From Solicoccozyma terricola (taxonomy: Eukaryota; Basidiomycota; Tremellomycetes; Filobasidiales; Piskurozymaceae): 64,000 bases of DNA. Position numbers and translations under genes: made by a program. The notes beneath the pieces were generated by a model. It was not told the DNA's origin, did not search any database, and was given only the letters and a program-made list of their open reading frames with translations. How positions within the stretch are numbered: the first letter of the stretch is position 1; every line of letters starts with the position of its first letter. The stretch spans positions 317,067 to 381,066 of the forward strand of contig BCLD01000016.1 in the NCBI GenBank assembly GCA_001600875.1, given 5' to 3'. Of this stretch, positions 1 to 11,505 are shown in pieces.

Positions 1-2
1 CC

Positions 3-28
<26 letters not shown>
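1..28. repeat. Poly-C tract at window edge
   Basis: The first 28 bases are C with no interruption. The window is rich in long C or G homopolymers, so this may be a genuine intergenic tract or the place where an assembly was cut. The following 130 bp up to the first ATG hold no recognisable element apart from short C and T runs just before the first gene. Confidence 0.8.
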
Positions 29-35
<7 letters not shown>

Positions 36-161
36 CTCCTCGAATAATATCGATCACCCCACACCCCCGTACCTCGAGCGACTTTTTGGACGGAGAGGAC
101 GAAGGGCGGTGGTACCCCCCCCCCCCTTTTTTTTTCGTTACCTTTAACCTCAAGTCAAACG

Positions 162-2345
162 ATGAACCTCATCAACACAGAGGACTTTTCGATGATTTTG
201 GAACATTCTGTGAATGAGAGTTCGTGGAGAAGGTTGAGTGTTGATGATACAGTGATGGAGATGGAGATGGAAAGACGGTTGAAGAGGGGAAGGGAGAGAG
301 GGAGGGAGGGGGAGGAGGAGGGGGAGGGGGATGAGGATGGTGGTTTGAGTTCGAGTAGGTGAGTGATTCGCGAGGGATTGAGGAGAGGCGCGGGGGAGGG
401 GGGGGGGGGGGGGAGAGAGGGAGGGAGGGGGAGGAGGAGGGGGAGGGGGATGAGGATGGTGGTTTGAGTTCGAGTAGGTGAGTGATTCGCGAGGGATTGA
501 GGAGAGGCGCGGGGGAGGGGGGGGGGGGGGAAACAGTGTTGATGATATCTGGGTTGGTCTTTCGTTTTTTTCTTTTTCCCACCTCCTTCGACAGCTCAAC
601 ACCTAGTTGGTCATTACCTGCCTTACCTCTTCTATCATCGAGTTCCCATACCCTGTGAGTTTGTTTCCGCCCCCCACCTTCTCTTCTTTCATATCGGAAG
701 TAAGGTCTGGACTCACACGAATACCATACGCCATACCCCATACCCCACCAACAGACGATCTTGTATATCCGGCTACTCGACACACATCGGTACACCTACA
801 TCCTCAATCGCCTCACTCAACCCTTTCCCATCCACTCATTCCCAAAGTTCGTCCATCACCTCGACCTCGTTGACCAATCGACGGAAAAGCGTAACGTTCG
901 ACGTTTCCCCTCCTGAAACGTTCGCTACATTATCAGACGATGAATACGATCGATCACCTCATCCTGTGGTAATTCGATTGAGTTATAGGGATGTTTTGGA
1001 ACTTCGAGAGATGAAAGTTGAATTGGGAATAGTGACGAGGAGACAAGGGGTTATGGGGGATGGGTTGATGGATGTCGGCAAGGTGAAGAAGGGAGAAGAA
1101 GGTGGAGTTGAAAGAGGGGATAATACGGTCCAAGGTCGTGTGTCATGTTTGGATCAGTTTGAAGTTGGAAACAGAAACACCGTCATGGAGGGAGAAAAAG
1201 TGAATCAATACGGAGGTCACGGAGGTTACGGATATAAATCACCATCACCATCCGTCTTTCCTTCATCTCCATTCCTGGTATCTCAACTTCAACGTTTACC
1301 CCACCCACAACCACCTGCACGAGCTACTGGAGTCGGTATTGCCGTTCAACCGACGTTTGATATGGATGGATTGAATAGTCCCACGTCGGGATTATCATCC
1401 ACTCGAGGTCGTTCACAATCTTCCCTTCGAACCAACTCGTACGCTTCTCCAACAACTCGATCTCGTCTCGCACGTAAAACATCATCGGATTCTATCAATA
1501 CTTCACCGTCTACTTCCACTTTTGGAGGTGACCAAGTCGATGAGGAAAGTGAATTTCAACGCGAACTTCGAAAGGCGAGGGAGGAGTTGGATATGCTAGC
1601 TGTCAAGGAAATGCGTGACAAGGAGATGTTGGGACGGGGGAGAGCGACGGTCGTCAGTACACCGTCACGACCTCCATTCGATCTCGCCGGCGATAGACCC
1701 TCTAGGACGGCACCGGTCGTTCCGTCCCTCGTGGCAGATAGGACGACTTCGAGGTCCGCGGCGTTCTTCGAAACCACAATACAGCCACTACGCCCACCAG
1801 GCAAGGTCGATACTTTACCGGCTGGATCAAGGTTGTTGCACGCTCGATCCGCGTCTACAGAGTCGTCGGACACCATCAAGTCGCCGCCAGTCGCCATCTC
1901 ACGAATCATCACATGTCCGACGCCCATTCCAGCTCTCTCGCCTGCGTCTACTGGGTCAATCATACAGCGTCGAACGCCTCTCGCGTCGTTACATGTACCG
2001 GCTACCGCGTTTGTCGGCCTCACCCCTCTGCATAGCCCGCTACCTGAGCGGGATCCGTCACCGATGGCTACGGCAGATGAGTTTCCCATCAACAGGCCGA
2101 TAACCCCTGCAGATGACAGCTACCACCACATCCGCCCACCCACGCCGGATAAATCAAATGGTAGGCTCATATATCATCACACGCTCTCACCTGCACCTCG
2201 CTACGAAGCTGGATCTCCCGTTGTCACTCCTCGCGCGATCCAACCTCCGCAAATTATTGCAACAAGGAGCACGTTCTTTGACGCTCACTCTCCAATCAAA
2301 GCGCCGTTCGCGAGAAGTACACCGGAAATCGAGGTGTCCCGATGA
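162..2345 (+). CDS. Ser/Pro-rich protein of unknown function
   Basis: I do not recognise this protein. Model: exons 162-358, 595-654 and 755-2345, giving 615 residues and closing in frame through two GT-AG introns. Residues 1-65 are acidic and Glu/Met/Arg-rich. After a short Ser-rich exon comes a stretch beginning RRKSVTFDVSPP, then a long Ser/Pro/Thr-rich, probably disordered region with a short charged segment near the middle (EFQRELRKAREELDM) that could form a coiled coil. SP and TP dipeptides are frequent, so a kinase substrate or scaffold is possible, but that is inference. The 3' end of exon 1 with its splice donor is duplicated in tandem inside intron 1; only the first donor keeps the frame, because TGA follows directly if the first donor is read through. 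The gene converges on the pirin gene, with 460 bp between them and no feature seen there. Confidence 0.6.
292..529 (+). repeat. 119-bp tandem duplication across a splice donor
   Basis: Two adjacent near-identical copies with a period of 119 bp (about 292-410 and 411-529). Each carries the purine-rich end of exon 1, the donor TAG|GTGAGTGATT (GT at 359 and at 478) and a poly-G tail that differs in length. The period is not a multiple of three. The second copy lies wholly within intron 1 of the first gene. Confidence 0.85.
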
Positions 2346-2805
2346 TGGGCGGCGGTCACATTCTCGCCTTTACGCCACTTTTGCTGCATGGCCCCGCCCG
2401 ACCTTATGTTGTCATCCCCATTCTACGTTCACGCCTGATCTCCACGTCGATCCGGTATCACGCCAACCCATCAGCCCTTGTCTCAATGGACATTCTTTCC
2501 GCACGGACAGTCTCTGGCACTTTTTTCCACCATCATCATCCAAATAGCATCCTCTCTTTTTTGTCATATAGCATTGTCGTTGAATATCATGCCGTTGTTT
2601 CTCTCAGTTCTCGACCTTGGCAGCCTCGTAGCGTGGGATAGAAATGAAAAAAAAGAGGAAAAAATTGAATCATAGTCGTCTAAAGTATCGTACAATTCTT
2701 GCGTCGAGTTTCTTGTTTAATTGGGGTACATACGGAACAGCATCTTCTTCAACGGGGAGCAGATTAGGAGGGAAGAATGTTCTCAAAGGAACGACGAGCC
2801 CTCGC

Positions 2806-3909
2806 TTAGTCCATTTCAAACACCACGACCTCCGCGTTCGTTCCTCCGATGCTTTCCAACACCAATCCATCACCTGCCTTGCCTCCTTCGACAAACGCAC
2901 CATCACCCTCACCCAATACATCTCCACCGTTGATCCTAACCTGCGCCGCATCCGCATGAGTGAATGCAGCTCGAGGGTTGTATTTACTGGTTTGAATAAC
3001 GTGAACATAAACTTTCTTGTTCTTCGATGTAGCGTTTTCGGTGTACGGTGGAGAAACGGTGTGTGTGACTGAGTTTCCAGGTTCAAGGATGGTAGCGAAC
3101 ATGGATAGGTAGGAGTGTACGGGTGCTGGACCTTTGGATTCTCTTTCGTCGAGTACGGAAGTAGAACCGATTGGACCGACAACTTGGATGAGTTTGTTGA
3201 GTTTTTCAGCGTCTGTGAAGTGACTGGGAGAGGGAAGGGGAAAGATGTGAAAATTCAGCTTGTATTCAGCGAGGATGGGGAATCTGACAAAAGACTACTC
3301 ACCGAGTGTAGTAGGAAGGCTTCAAACCTCGAGTATGGGGTAAAGCCCAGATCTGAAGGAAATGCACGCCTTCCTTCTTGTCGTCGTTGTACTCGCTGGA
3401 AGATGAAGAAGTAATCACAGGGGGTCAGTACTCATACCGCAAAACAAAAACAGTGTGCGGAAATCCGGAAACTGCTAGACTCACGAATGTTTAATACCTG
3501 TTCCAGTGCTAGTCATCTGGATATCACCACGCTTGAGTGTCTCTACGTTCGACAATGAGTCTCGGTGTGTAAGCTTGCCGGAGATGACTGAAAGGGAAAA
3601 CAAAGCAGCAGAGAGTCATCAGCACGAAGATGATAGTAGAAAAGGGGATAATCATCACTCACTATAACTGAAGATCTCGAATTCGCGATGAGCATGAGTT
3701 CCAAAGCCTTCTCCTGGCGTCACCCTATCTTCATTGATGACTCTCAAAGCTCCAAACTTGTCAAACTGTTCGTCCTGGTACATCGCGAATGAGAACGTAT
3801 GGAAGCTCTTGAGCCATCCATGGTCTGCATTTCCTCGTTCTTCGGATTTACGAAGGCGGATGTTGAAAGCTGGGTTTGGGGTGGTGATGGTGGTGGTGGC
3901 AGTGGACAT
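2806..3909 (-). CDS. Pirin family protein
   Basis: Cupin-fold pirin. Exons on the minus strand are 3909-3663, 3587-3485, 3395-3303 and 3223-2806, giving 286 residues with all phases closing. The N-terminal cupin shows the family signature: SEERGNADHGWLKSFHTFSF, then LRVINEDRV and GEGFGTHAHREFEI. The metal ligands expected from human pirin are present: two His in THAH, a third His in KLTHRDS or KHSE, and the Glu of KHSE. The second cupin follows and ends near EVVVFEMD. Pirins are nuclear or cytosolic iron proteins, some with quercetin dioxygenase activity; the role here is not shown by the sequence. The ATG at 3909 is the first in frame. The open frame continues upstream for 68 codons with a hydrophobic stretch but has no ATG, so I exclude it. 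Confidence 0.9.
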
Positions 3910-4585
3910 TTTACGGATGAATGTGGTCGTGGTGTTGGAGGTGGTGGTGGTGCGTAGGGAGTTTCGGAGTGTGGTTGAAGCAAGTAGAGATGCCAGGATG
4001 ATGGGTAGAAGTATGAGGATGAACTTGAAGGTCTTGCTGGTATGTGTGGGATGCGCTGTGAGTGGTGTAGTGGGTTCGACCTGTGTAGAAGGTGGAGACG
4101 ATGGGGAAGCCACGATGAGATTGTGATGTATGTGGATCTTTTCAGACCAAACCTAGATATCGCTGTGCAGTTGATACGAGTATATATACTTGCTGTGGGA
4201 TATGGCGGAGTACATGGATCATTCTCGCACCTCTGACCAATCCTTCCCCGCTCTTTTCCTGGTCCATGTCATCATTCTCATGCTCATCGCCATCGTGTGT
4301 TTCAATCGACCAAACGGGAAATTCTCTCGTAGCGGGGCTCCATTAACGCGGAAGCTAATTGCGAAACGGGGGCATGAACATCATCCATCCATCCATCCGT
4401 CGGAGCATGCATGCGTCGGATGGGTCAGCTTGTCGATCGTGCTGGCAGGTAGACAATGTCCTAGATCGTGCTAGTATGTGCTGGAAAATACAACTCGGAG
4501 CGCATCTATCACTGGGAACAAACAACACGGCGCGCGGTTGAGGATTGAAACCTGGTTTGCGTAGGAAACCCTGTACTGCCCCTCG
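3910..4585. other. Pirin upstream region
   Basis: About 680 bp between the pirin start and the 3' end of the phosphatase gene. It holds an alternating TATATATA at 4181-4188, about 270 bp upstream of the pirin ATG and a possible TATA element, and a short CATC repeat near 4378-4400. No gene, tRNA or other RNA is supported. Confidence 0.4.
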
Positions 4586-7500
4586 TCATCGACCGTCTGA
4601 CACGTCTTCTCCCTCGTCCAAGTCATCGTTCAGCGTCTCATACTCCGCCGCCTGATTCTCTCCAAGGTGAGCCGGAGCCCCTTCGCTGTTTCACGAATCC
4701 CCCGTCAGCGTTGCCAGGTCGCCATGCCCAAACCTTTGTCAACGCGACCACCACTCACCCAGCTAATATCTGCTCATCCACAACCTTCCCTGACTCTGTC
4801 CTTTTCCACGTTTGAATAGTCTCACCATAATCGGAGATTTCATATATTCGATATCGTCTCTCGAAGCTGGGGAAATAACCAAGGTGGAATCATCAGGGAT
4901 TTACGCCGTCGTGACCCTTTCGGAGAGGGCGATCCTATCCAGACTCACTCCATATTGCCATATCCAGAATAACTGCCGCCACCTCCAAAACACATCCATA
5001 TCCCCGAAACCCTCCTACACTTGTCCGTATCTGAATCGTCAAATCGACCATTAATTTGTAAATCTAGAACGAAACGACATCTCAGGGAGAACTCACTGTG
5101 ATCATGACCATGACCTACAACCTTAACCTCCGTCCTCTGAACAACCGACTCTATCCCACTTTCATCAATCATATCCTGCGATACCTCCATCGCTTTCTTC
5201 AACCCTTCAATGAAGAACCCTCCATTGATCTTCGACGAACCAAGCGCTCCATCCATTTGAGTTCCAACATCAAGAGCTTCACCCGTTTGTTCATCTACAT
5301 CCAGTGGTTTACCGTATGATTCTGGAACTGGGATATGGAAAAACATCATTGCGTTTGGTTTGGCAAGGAATTTGTCACGGGATGAGAGTCGGAGTTTGGG
5401 GATATTTCGACGCCAGATTTTATCAAGGTCAGCCGTGCCGTCCGGTGTGAATGGTCGTTCGATAGGTTTGATGGAATTGGAAGTGTTGAGGAACCACTGG
5501 ATTTGAGATCTGTGAAGCGAGGGTCGTAAATGCGTTGGTCGAGAGAAATCGTTAGGCGATGGAAAAGGAAACAGAATCTCACGGCTTGAGATAATCGTAA
5601 TCCGGTTCGGACCATGGATACTTTTTCGGCAGTCTAGCGTGAGAATCCAGGAAGTAGAGGGTGAAGATATGCATTCTTGATCTGTGGATGGAAAGAATGT
5701 ACATCTTAGGATTGAAACCTGAGGGAACTGTGTTTGTCGCACAGACACTCACGGATCTCCAGAATACAGCTTGAGCATGTCTGAAGTTGATAGATGATGG
5801 ATCAGTCCGTTGAACACAACTTCACGAGGGATACTTTCACAATCTGCTCACAATTTCCCACTCCATCCACATTTTTCGGTCCTGGTTCAGCCAGCGAGTA
5901 AGGTAAAGACTGTAAAAGCTTCATCTGATACTCCCTATCCTCCAGTATCTCCGAGTCATGATTACCTGACGTCGATTTGAACGATTAAAAAATATCTATC
6001 AACAAGGGAGGTCAAACGCCCAACTCACCAAAGATGGCGGTCCAAGGAATCTTCCTGTCAATCACTGGAGCAGCAAACTTTGCTAATACCGATTTCGAAT
6101 CATATGATTCATCTTCTGAACCTTTGCCGTTCAATTGATCACCACTGAAGATCTAGGTTTTAGTGATGACATATCAGCAAAAGGCAATAGTCGACGTCCT
6201 TATGTCAATCAAGACGCACTACAAGATCAGGCTTCTCTCTGTCCAATGCGTGTCCCATCAGTTCCAACGTATCTGGATCACCAATACATGGACTCTTTGG
6301 CGTATCACGACACGATCCGTTGTTTATCGCAAAGTGAAGATCGGCGACTGTGAATGCAGGAATTCTCAACGATAAGCCCGGTGCTAGTATGACAAAGCTG
6401 AGTCGTACTCACTCTGCATGATCCTCATCCCACCTTTTGCTGAGAACCGAGGTGGTTCGACGTACGCCGGGACTATCAGGGGAATATCTCCTGCTCAGCG
6501 GTTTGCTCCCCCAGTAACTGAACCAACGGAACTGACTAGGATTCCCTCTTCTCACTACGACATCAACAGTCTCCCATCTTTTCCCTTGCGCAGTGACCAC
6601 AGGTCCATTCAACACTCTCTCAAACCCGAACCACGGCTGTCCATCCCCATATAAGACATCCATCTCTGTGATGATACCTTCCTCATTGACATCCCCACTT
6701 ATCCCCAGTTCCTCCTTTGCATCCCAATCATCCCAATCATCTGCCGATCTTTTCCCCTTCCCGCCTTTACTCGATCCCACCATCTCAGGTTCCTTCGTCT
6801 TGTACCACATCCTTAAAGCTCGTTGTTTAGGCCAAACTCCGGATCTAAAATCGCCAACGGCTCGCTTATATCTCGATAAATCGATTGAGGCAGGTGGTGG
6901 TGAGCCTTCTTCAAGGAGGAGTAGAGAGTTGATCAATGGGACATCGAAGCGTCGAGATCGACGATAGAAGATGTTGCTGTCGATTTTTAAGTGGGTGATA
7001 TAGGTCAGGATTCCGGTGCCGATGAACAATGCGGGATGGGAAAAGGCGGAATGACATACAGATACCAGATCCCAGTTTTCCAGTTCAGATCCCGATCTAC
7101 CCTAACCCATTTCCCTTTCATCTTATCCTCCTCGGGCGTGGTTGGAGGGCTATATGGGGGAAAACAATGTGCCGTGAGACGATGGGGAAACGGATGGTGC
7201 GAGAGATTAGGATGTAACACGTACGAACACAATTTTGGATATAGCCATGGTGGGAGGTAGCATGCTGGGGTTGAAACCGCCTTCGTTCAGTATGTAGCTC
7301 AGAAGTTGAAGAAAGTGTGCTGCCACATACATTGGGCTGTAACTTCCGTAATGCCAGTTGTGTGCGGTAACAATGGATCCTGACTCGCCACACCTACCGT
7401 CAGTTGGACCACCTTCTGCCGTTGGTGTTCGTCAGCCCACTCACCCAGCTATCCAAGGGTAGACTGGGTAGATGATGTCCATCATCCCATGTGTCATCAT

Positions 7501-7738
7501 TCTCCGTCTCACTTCCACTCCCATTCCCACCGCTCGTCCCATTATTCGAGGTATCTTCAGTATCCACCTGCAATGGATATTGAACGACATCCCAACTCTG
7601 CCATCCTATTCTTTGTTTCCTACTCGGTGATACAGAACGTCCTAGCAATGAATACGAAACGAGGAGGAAGGTGAATCCGAGGAGAAGGACGGTGGGAATT
7701 ATCGTTGATCGAGAGATGCGGGAGAAGAGTTTGGACAT
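4586..7738 (-). CDS. DCR2: Dcr2-like calcineurin-type phosphoesterase, membrane-anchored
   Basis: Metallophosphoesterase related to yeast Dcr2, a phosphatase linked to G1 progression through Sic1 dephosphorylation and to unfolded-protein-response signalling. Fifteen exons (minus): 7738-7445, 7379-7331, 7264-7225, 7149-7060, 6976-6537, 6490-6413, 6347-6220, 6152-6029, 5965-5852, 5780-5753, 5681-5583, 5509-5097, 5030-4949, 4866-4759 and 4685-4586; 728 residues, every phase consistent. A signal anchor lies near residues 13-34. The Dcr2-type N domain (KGKWVRVDRDLN, RRFDVPLIN) is followed by metal-binding blocks ADLHF, SGDQLNG, GNHD and GHGHDH. Family features FHIPVPE and the Gly-rich GGGGSYSGYGN are present. 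The junction 6537/6490 uses a weaker GTCAGT donor but is the only one that restores frame. The ATG at 7738 opens the frame just before the hydrophobic segment. Confidence 0.9.
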
Positions 7739-8025
7739 GGTGGAGGGGAGATTTGGGAGGTTGTAATTGCGGGAATGCCCAGCTGGGTTTTGCGGTGTCT
7801 GTCGATGCTGGATGGAATGGACCGCTACCTCCTCCTCCTCTCGAGCGTTGAGTGTGGTCCTTGAATGCTATACGCAGGGAGATATATGTACATCGCTGAA
7901 AGGGGTGGGGCTGGGGTTACCCTACCTATAGTACTCGGAAGGATCCACGTGGCTCAAAGTACAAGAATCGCCACCGATATTCATACACAACACACAAGAA
8001 TACAGCCCCCCCCCCCCCCCCGGTC
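7739..8025. other. Intergenic with poly-C tract
   Basis: About 290 bp between the ING gene 3' end and the Dcr2-like gene start, both on the minus strand. It holds a C tract at about 8006-8021 directly downstream of the ING stop codon. No gene is seen. Confidence 0.5.
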
Positions 8026-9717
8026 TCACTTCCGCTTCTTCTGCAATGGCTTACAATGATCACACCACCAATGACCAGTCGGTTCGGCTGTCAGACCTAC
8101 ACAAGCAAGATGGAACCATTCCATTGGACAGTCGTCGTTCTGGTGGTAGTGAATGTTAGGCACAGAGTCAGTATCCTGTCTGAGGAGTAAAATGAGGGGA
8201 GGAGTGCAGGATTTCGCTCACGTCACATCCAATCATCTGTAGTTGAGCGCTCTATCAGTGATTGGTTTTTACTTGGACGCTTCAGACGCGACAGAGGACT
8301 CACAATACCATACGAAACATTGTTACAATAACAATACCTCGGTTCATTTCTATCCCCGTCAAGTTTACCCAATTTTCTTTCCATCAGCCATTGCCATTTC
8401 CTCACGGCCAACAATCTTCCCACCCCCTTTCAAAAAACTCACGGATCAATCTTCATATTTAAACCAGCTCCTCCCGCACTTAAATCAACCACTCCACCTG
8501 GTCCTTCTTCAACAACCATCTCTTTTCCTCTCTTCCTCTTATTCGATCTTCCTTTTTTTCTACCTCCCCCACCACCTAACCCAATAACGACTTCTCCTTC
8601 TTCCGTCGACCCGAGAATGTCTCCGCTAATCGTGTGATTGGATTTAGCTAACCCACCATCATGCTCTCCAATAACAGTAGATGGATGTGTATCTGGTCGA
8701 ACTCCCATTACTAAATTCGTTTGTTGAGATTCAAGCGCCGAATCGATAGCTCTGATATGTCGATCTACCTGTGTGACCAAACGTGTCACAAACAATCGGG
8801 GTCAGTGTTTTTGCTGTGTTGGGGAAATAGAGGAGAATACATACAGCATTATAAGCAGCTACTGCAATTCCAACTTTTTCATCTGATCCTCGAATTAAAT
8901 CCCGTGCGATTTTCCCGATTTCAGGTAGGTAGGATTTGGATGATATATTTGGGATTGTGTTGGCGGGTTGAGTTGTATCATTGGAGTCGAAGTTGATTTG
9001 TGGATTGGAAGTTGGTGGTGTTTCCGAGGACAATGGTGGTTTGTCATCCATCGGACGGGTTGCCAATTCACCTTCGGTCGACTCGTTGTGCACGACAGCG
9101 GTGTCACCGTTTGCGATATCAACCTCCGTCCGAGACACTTCATCAGGTAACGGGAATGGATGTCGTAGTAACTCCGGAATAGGAGGTTTTAATCGAGCCA
9201 GTACATACTCCCTAACGAGGTTGAGGAGTTTCGTCGTGTGTCCTGAGGATGAAAGTCGCTCCCATCTTGTTTAGCGCGGGGATTTGGGGAAGGGGTGAAA
9301 AGGAAGAGCGATGGTACGGATACTCACGTTGTGTTTGATCGTCTAGTTCTTGGAGAAGAGCGAAATTTCGATGTAGTTCAAGAGGAAGTTGTTCGACGAC
9401 TATGATACATTTTCTATCCAGGTCAGCTTTTTCCCATTCTCCCACTCTCCCTCTCTCCCTCTCTCCACAGCGTCAGATACATCAACAAACTCACCTTCAT
9501 AATAATCTGCAGTGAAGTTATCCCAAGTTTCATCACCTTCTTCCTCCTCTTCATCATTCACTAGTTTGCCGTTCTCCACAACGGGTTCTTCGCTGGTTTC
9601 CGCCTGCTGAACCGTGACTTGTTCTCGTAATCGTGATGGACCGGGTGCAGCGACGGGTACAGAGGGTGGAATATCATCAAAGTGTCGTGTGGAACGACGA
9701 TCTCGTCTTCGTGACAT
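8026..9717 (-). CDS. ING-family PHD-finger chromatin protein
   Basis: Member of the inhibitor-of-growth family, histone H3K4me3 readers that are subunits of acetyltransferase or deacetylase complexes in the nucleus. Exons (minus): 9717-9495, 9438-9328, 9242-8845, 8768-8443, 8349-8304, 8236-8222 and 8139-8026; 410 residues. An acidic N terminus leads into the ING helical domain (VVEQLPLELHRNFALLQELD), which is split by a roughly 70-residue polar insert before VDRHIRAIDSALE. A basic linker (RKKGRSNKRKRGK) precedes the C-terminal PHD finger. The C4HC3 ligands can be read as C359, C361, C372, C377, H383, C386, C399 and C402, with Y358 and W381 placed for the methyl-lysine cage. One PHD exon is only 15 nt (codes MIGCD). 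The exon 2 acceptor is ambiguous: a start at 9462 would add 8 residues. Yng1, Yng2 and Pho23 types cannot be told apart here. Confidence 0.9.
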
Positions 9718-9891
9718 GGCTATACGGATGGGAGTAGGGGATATAATTCTGAGAAGGGATGTAGAAGGGGGTGTGTGTCGTCTGCGAATGTCAACAACCC
9801 ACAACGCGATGCTGACGTAATTCTATCACCGCCACCGACATTCCCCAAACCACACACCAAAGAAGTTGCATGTTCTCGGCTGCTGCTATCA

Positions 9892-11505
9892 CTACAACCC
9901 ATCTCCACCCAATCTCTGTCCTCCACTTCCCCATGAATGTCCCGTACTCCGTCCCACACTCTCACCCGTCGTCGCTCCAACCCCTCCACCAGCCCGCATA
10001 GCAGTCCCAAACCCACCTCTCGTCGCGGTAAATCCACCACCTCGGATGGACGTCGTGGTAGGTGTACCGCCGAATAGATTGAGGAACCATTGTGGTGCTG
10101 CGATTGGGTTTCGACGACGGATCGAGGATGATGGATGGAGAGGGAGGTATGTTGATAGAAACCACCTGATTGAGGAGGGTTCCCGCCCCAAGAGGGGGGG
10201 GGGGGGGAAGGGTCATGTTCCTATACTTTACAACTTCGTCTGAGGGATAGAAAAGGATAAAACTCACCATGCATGTCCTGCCATCATTCCTATCAATCCA
10301 CCTAACGCTTTCCCCAATCCACCAGTTACCAAATCCAAAACAATCAAAGCCGCCGGATAATCTGAACAAGAACAAAACACATTGTGCCCAAACAAATAGT
10401 CAACCACACATCCCTTCGCCCCCCTCGGGGATCTTTCCATGTCTTCGGAATACTCACAAGGAACAGGAATACTCAATAACCCAAATAAACTAATCTTCAT
10501 CGTTGGATTAGCGCGACACCATAAATAGTTCTGAGCATGTAATAGAGGTCTAAAGAAGAAAGGTAGGTCTAATGGGATGTTGAATAGCTGACAGGAAAGA
10601 GGGGTGTAGATATGTTTTTAATTGGTGGGGTTGGGACGAATTGTGTGTTATTTTCAGGAGGATACGCACCATGATGAATACACCCATAACGATGTGTGCC
10701 CATGCGTATTGACCGGTTTGTGAGTAGCTATGTGGGAAGGAGGAGGGAGGGTGTGAGTCAAGGAAGGGAAAGATTCGTAAGGAAAGAATTCGTGATCAGT
10801 TCGCTTTCATCCTGCTTGCTATCGTCTCTTGGAGACGAAGCGAGTTTCGCATTCCGTCACACGTCTCCAACACCTAACGTTCCATCATCAACGCTCCCGT
10901 CATTTTCCTCCACGGACATAATCTCCACACCTATACAAAGCCCGAAAGTCAAAAGGCACAAACGATCAAAAACTCACAAAGTCTCTTTCTCCAAACTCGA
11001 TGAATTCCGATATATCAAGAAGAAATCATATATGAGTGGGAATCCACCACCACCCATGAAGAATGCAGTGTATGGACGCCATATCTGAATGATCATCCGG
11101 TATTAGTTAGATGCGTGGGTTGAGATAATGAGAATGGGAAGAGTGGATTGGTATGACGTTAGTATATGCGGATTGAAAGAGGGGTGGGTCACTGAACAGA
11201 CGCTTTACCTCATAGTGTCCAAAAACACGAGACCAGCTCAAGTAAACCTAACCGAGTAAGCATCAGATCATTCAATCGATCCGTACCCGATGTCTGCATA
11301 TTCTGTTCCCTTACCTGAAAAGGCTTGATAACACCTAATAACACGGGACTAACAACCAAAAGAATCTGACATCAGGCCTTTGAACAACGCGTAATCATCA
11401 CCATCACCACCACCACCAAACTCACAAAGTCACCAGTGCAGTTGAAACGAGAAGAAACCGAGTAACAGGTGGAATATCATTGATCAACGAGTTTATATCT
11501 GCCAT
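9892..11505 (-). CDS. Derlin (ER-associated degradation, rhomboid-like)
   Basis: Der1/derlin family multi-pass ER membrane protein that helps retrotranslocate misfolded proteins to Cdc48 and the proteasome. Exons (minus): 11505-11434, 11365-11315, 11247-11209, 11084-10978, 10727-10670, 10587-10458, 10361-10268 and 10165-9892; 274 residues. Family motifs are clear: INDIPPVTRFLLVSTAL at the N terminus, IWRPYTAFFMGGGG, the membrane segments around HIVMGVFIM and RPLLHAQNYLWCRANP, and the GxxxG-rich GGLGKALGGLIGMMAGHAWW. The cytosolic tail is Gly/Thr-rich. Exon 1 to 2 is the weak point. The strong donor GTGAGT would break the frame, so I used the upstream GTGACT; either real alternative splicing or a base error could explain this. 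The gene lies 174 bp upstream of the ING gene on the same strand. Confidence 0.85.

Noticed and set aside
172..795. Long Pro/Ser-rich frame on the minus strand
   Set aside because: It mirrors the purine-rich exon 1 and the duplicated repeat of the plus-strand gene and has no domain-like sequence.
3910..4113. N-terminal extension of pirin with a membrane-like segment
   Set aside because: The frame is open but begins at GTG and contains no ATG; pirins normally start close to the RKSEERGNADHGW block.
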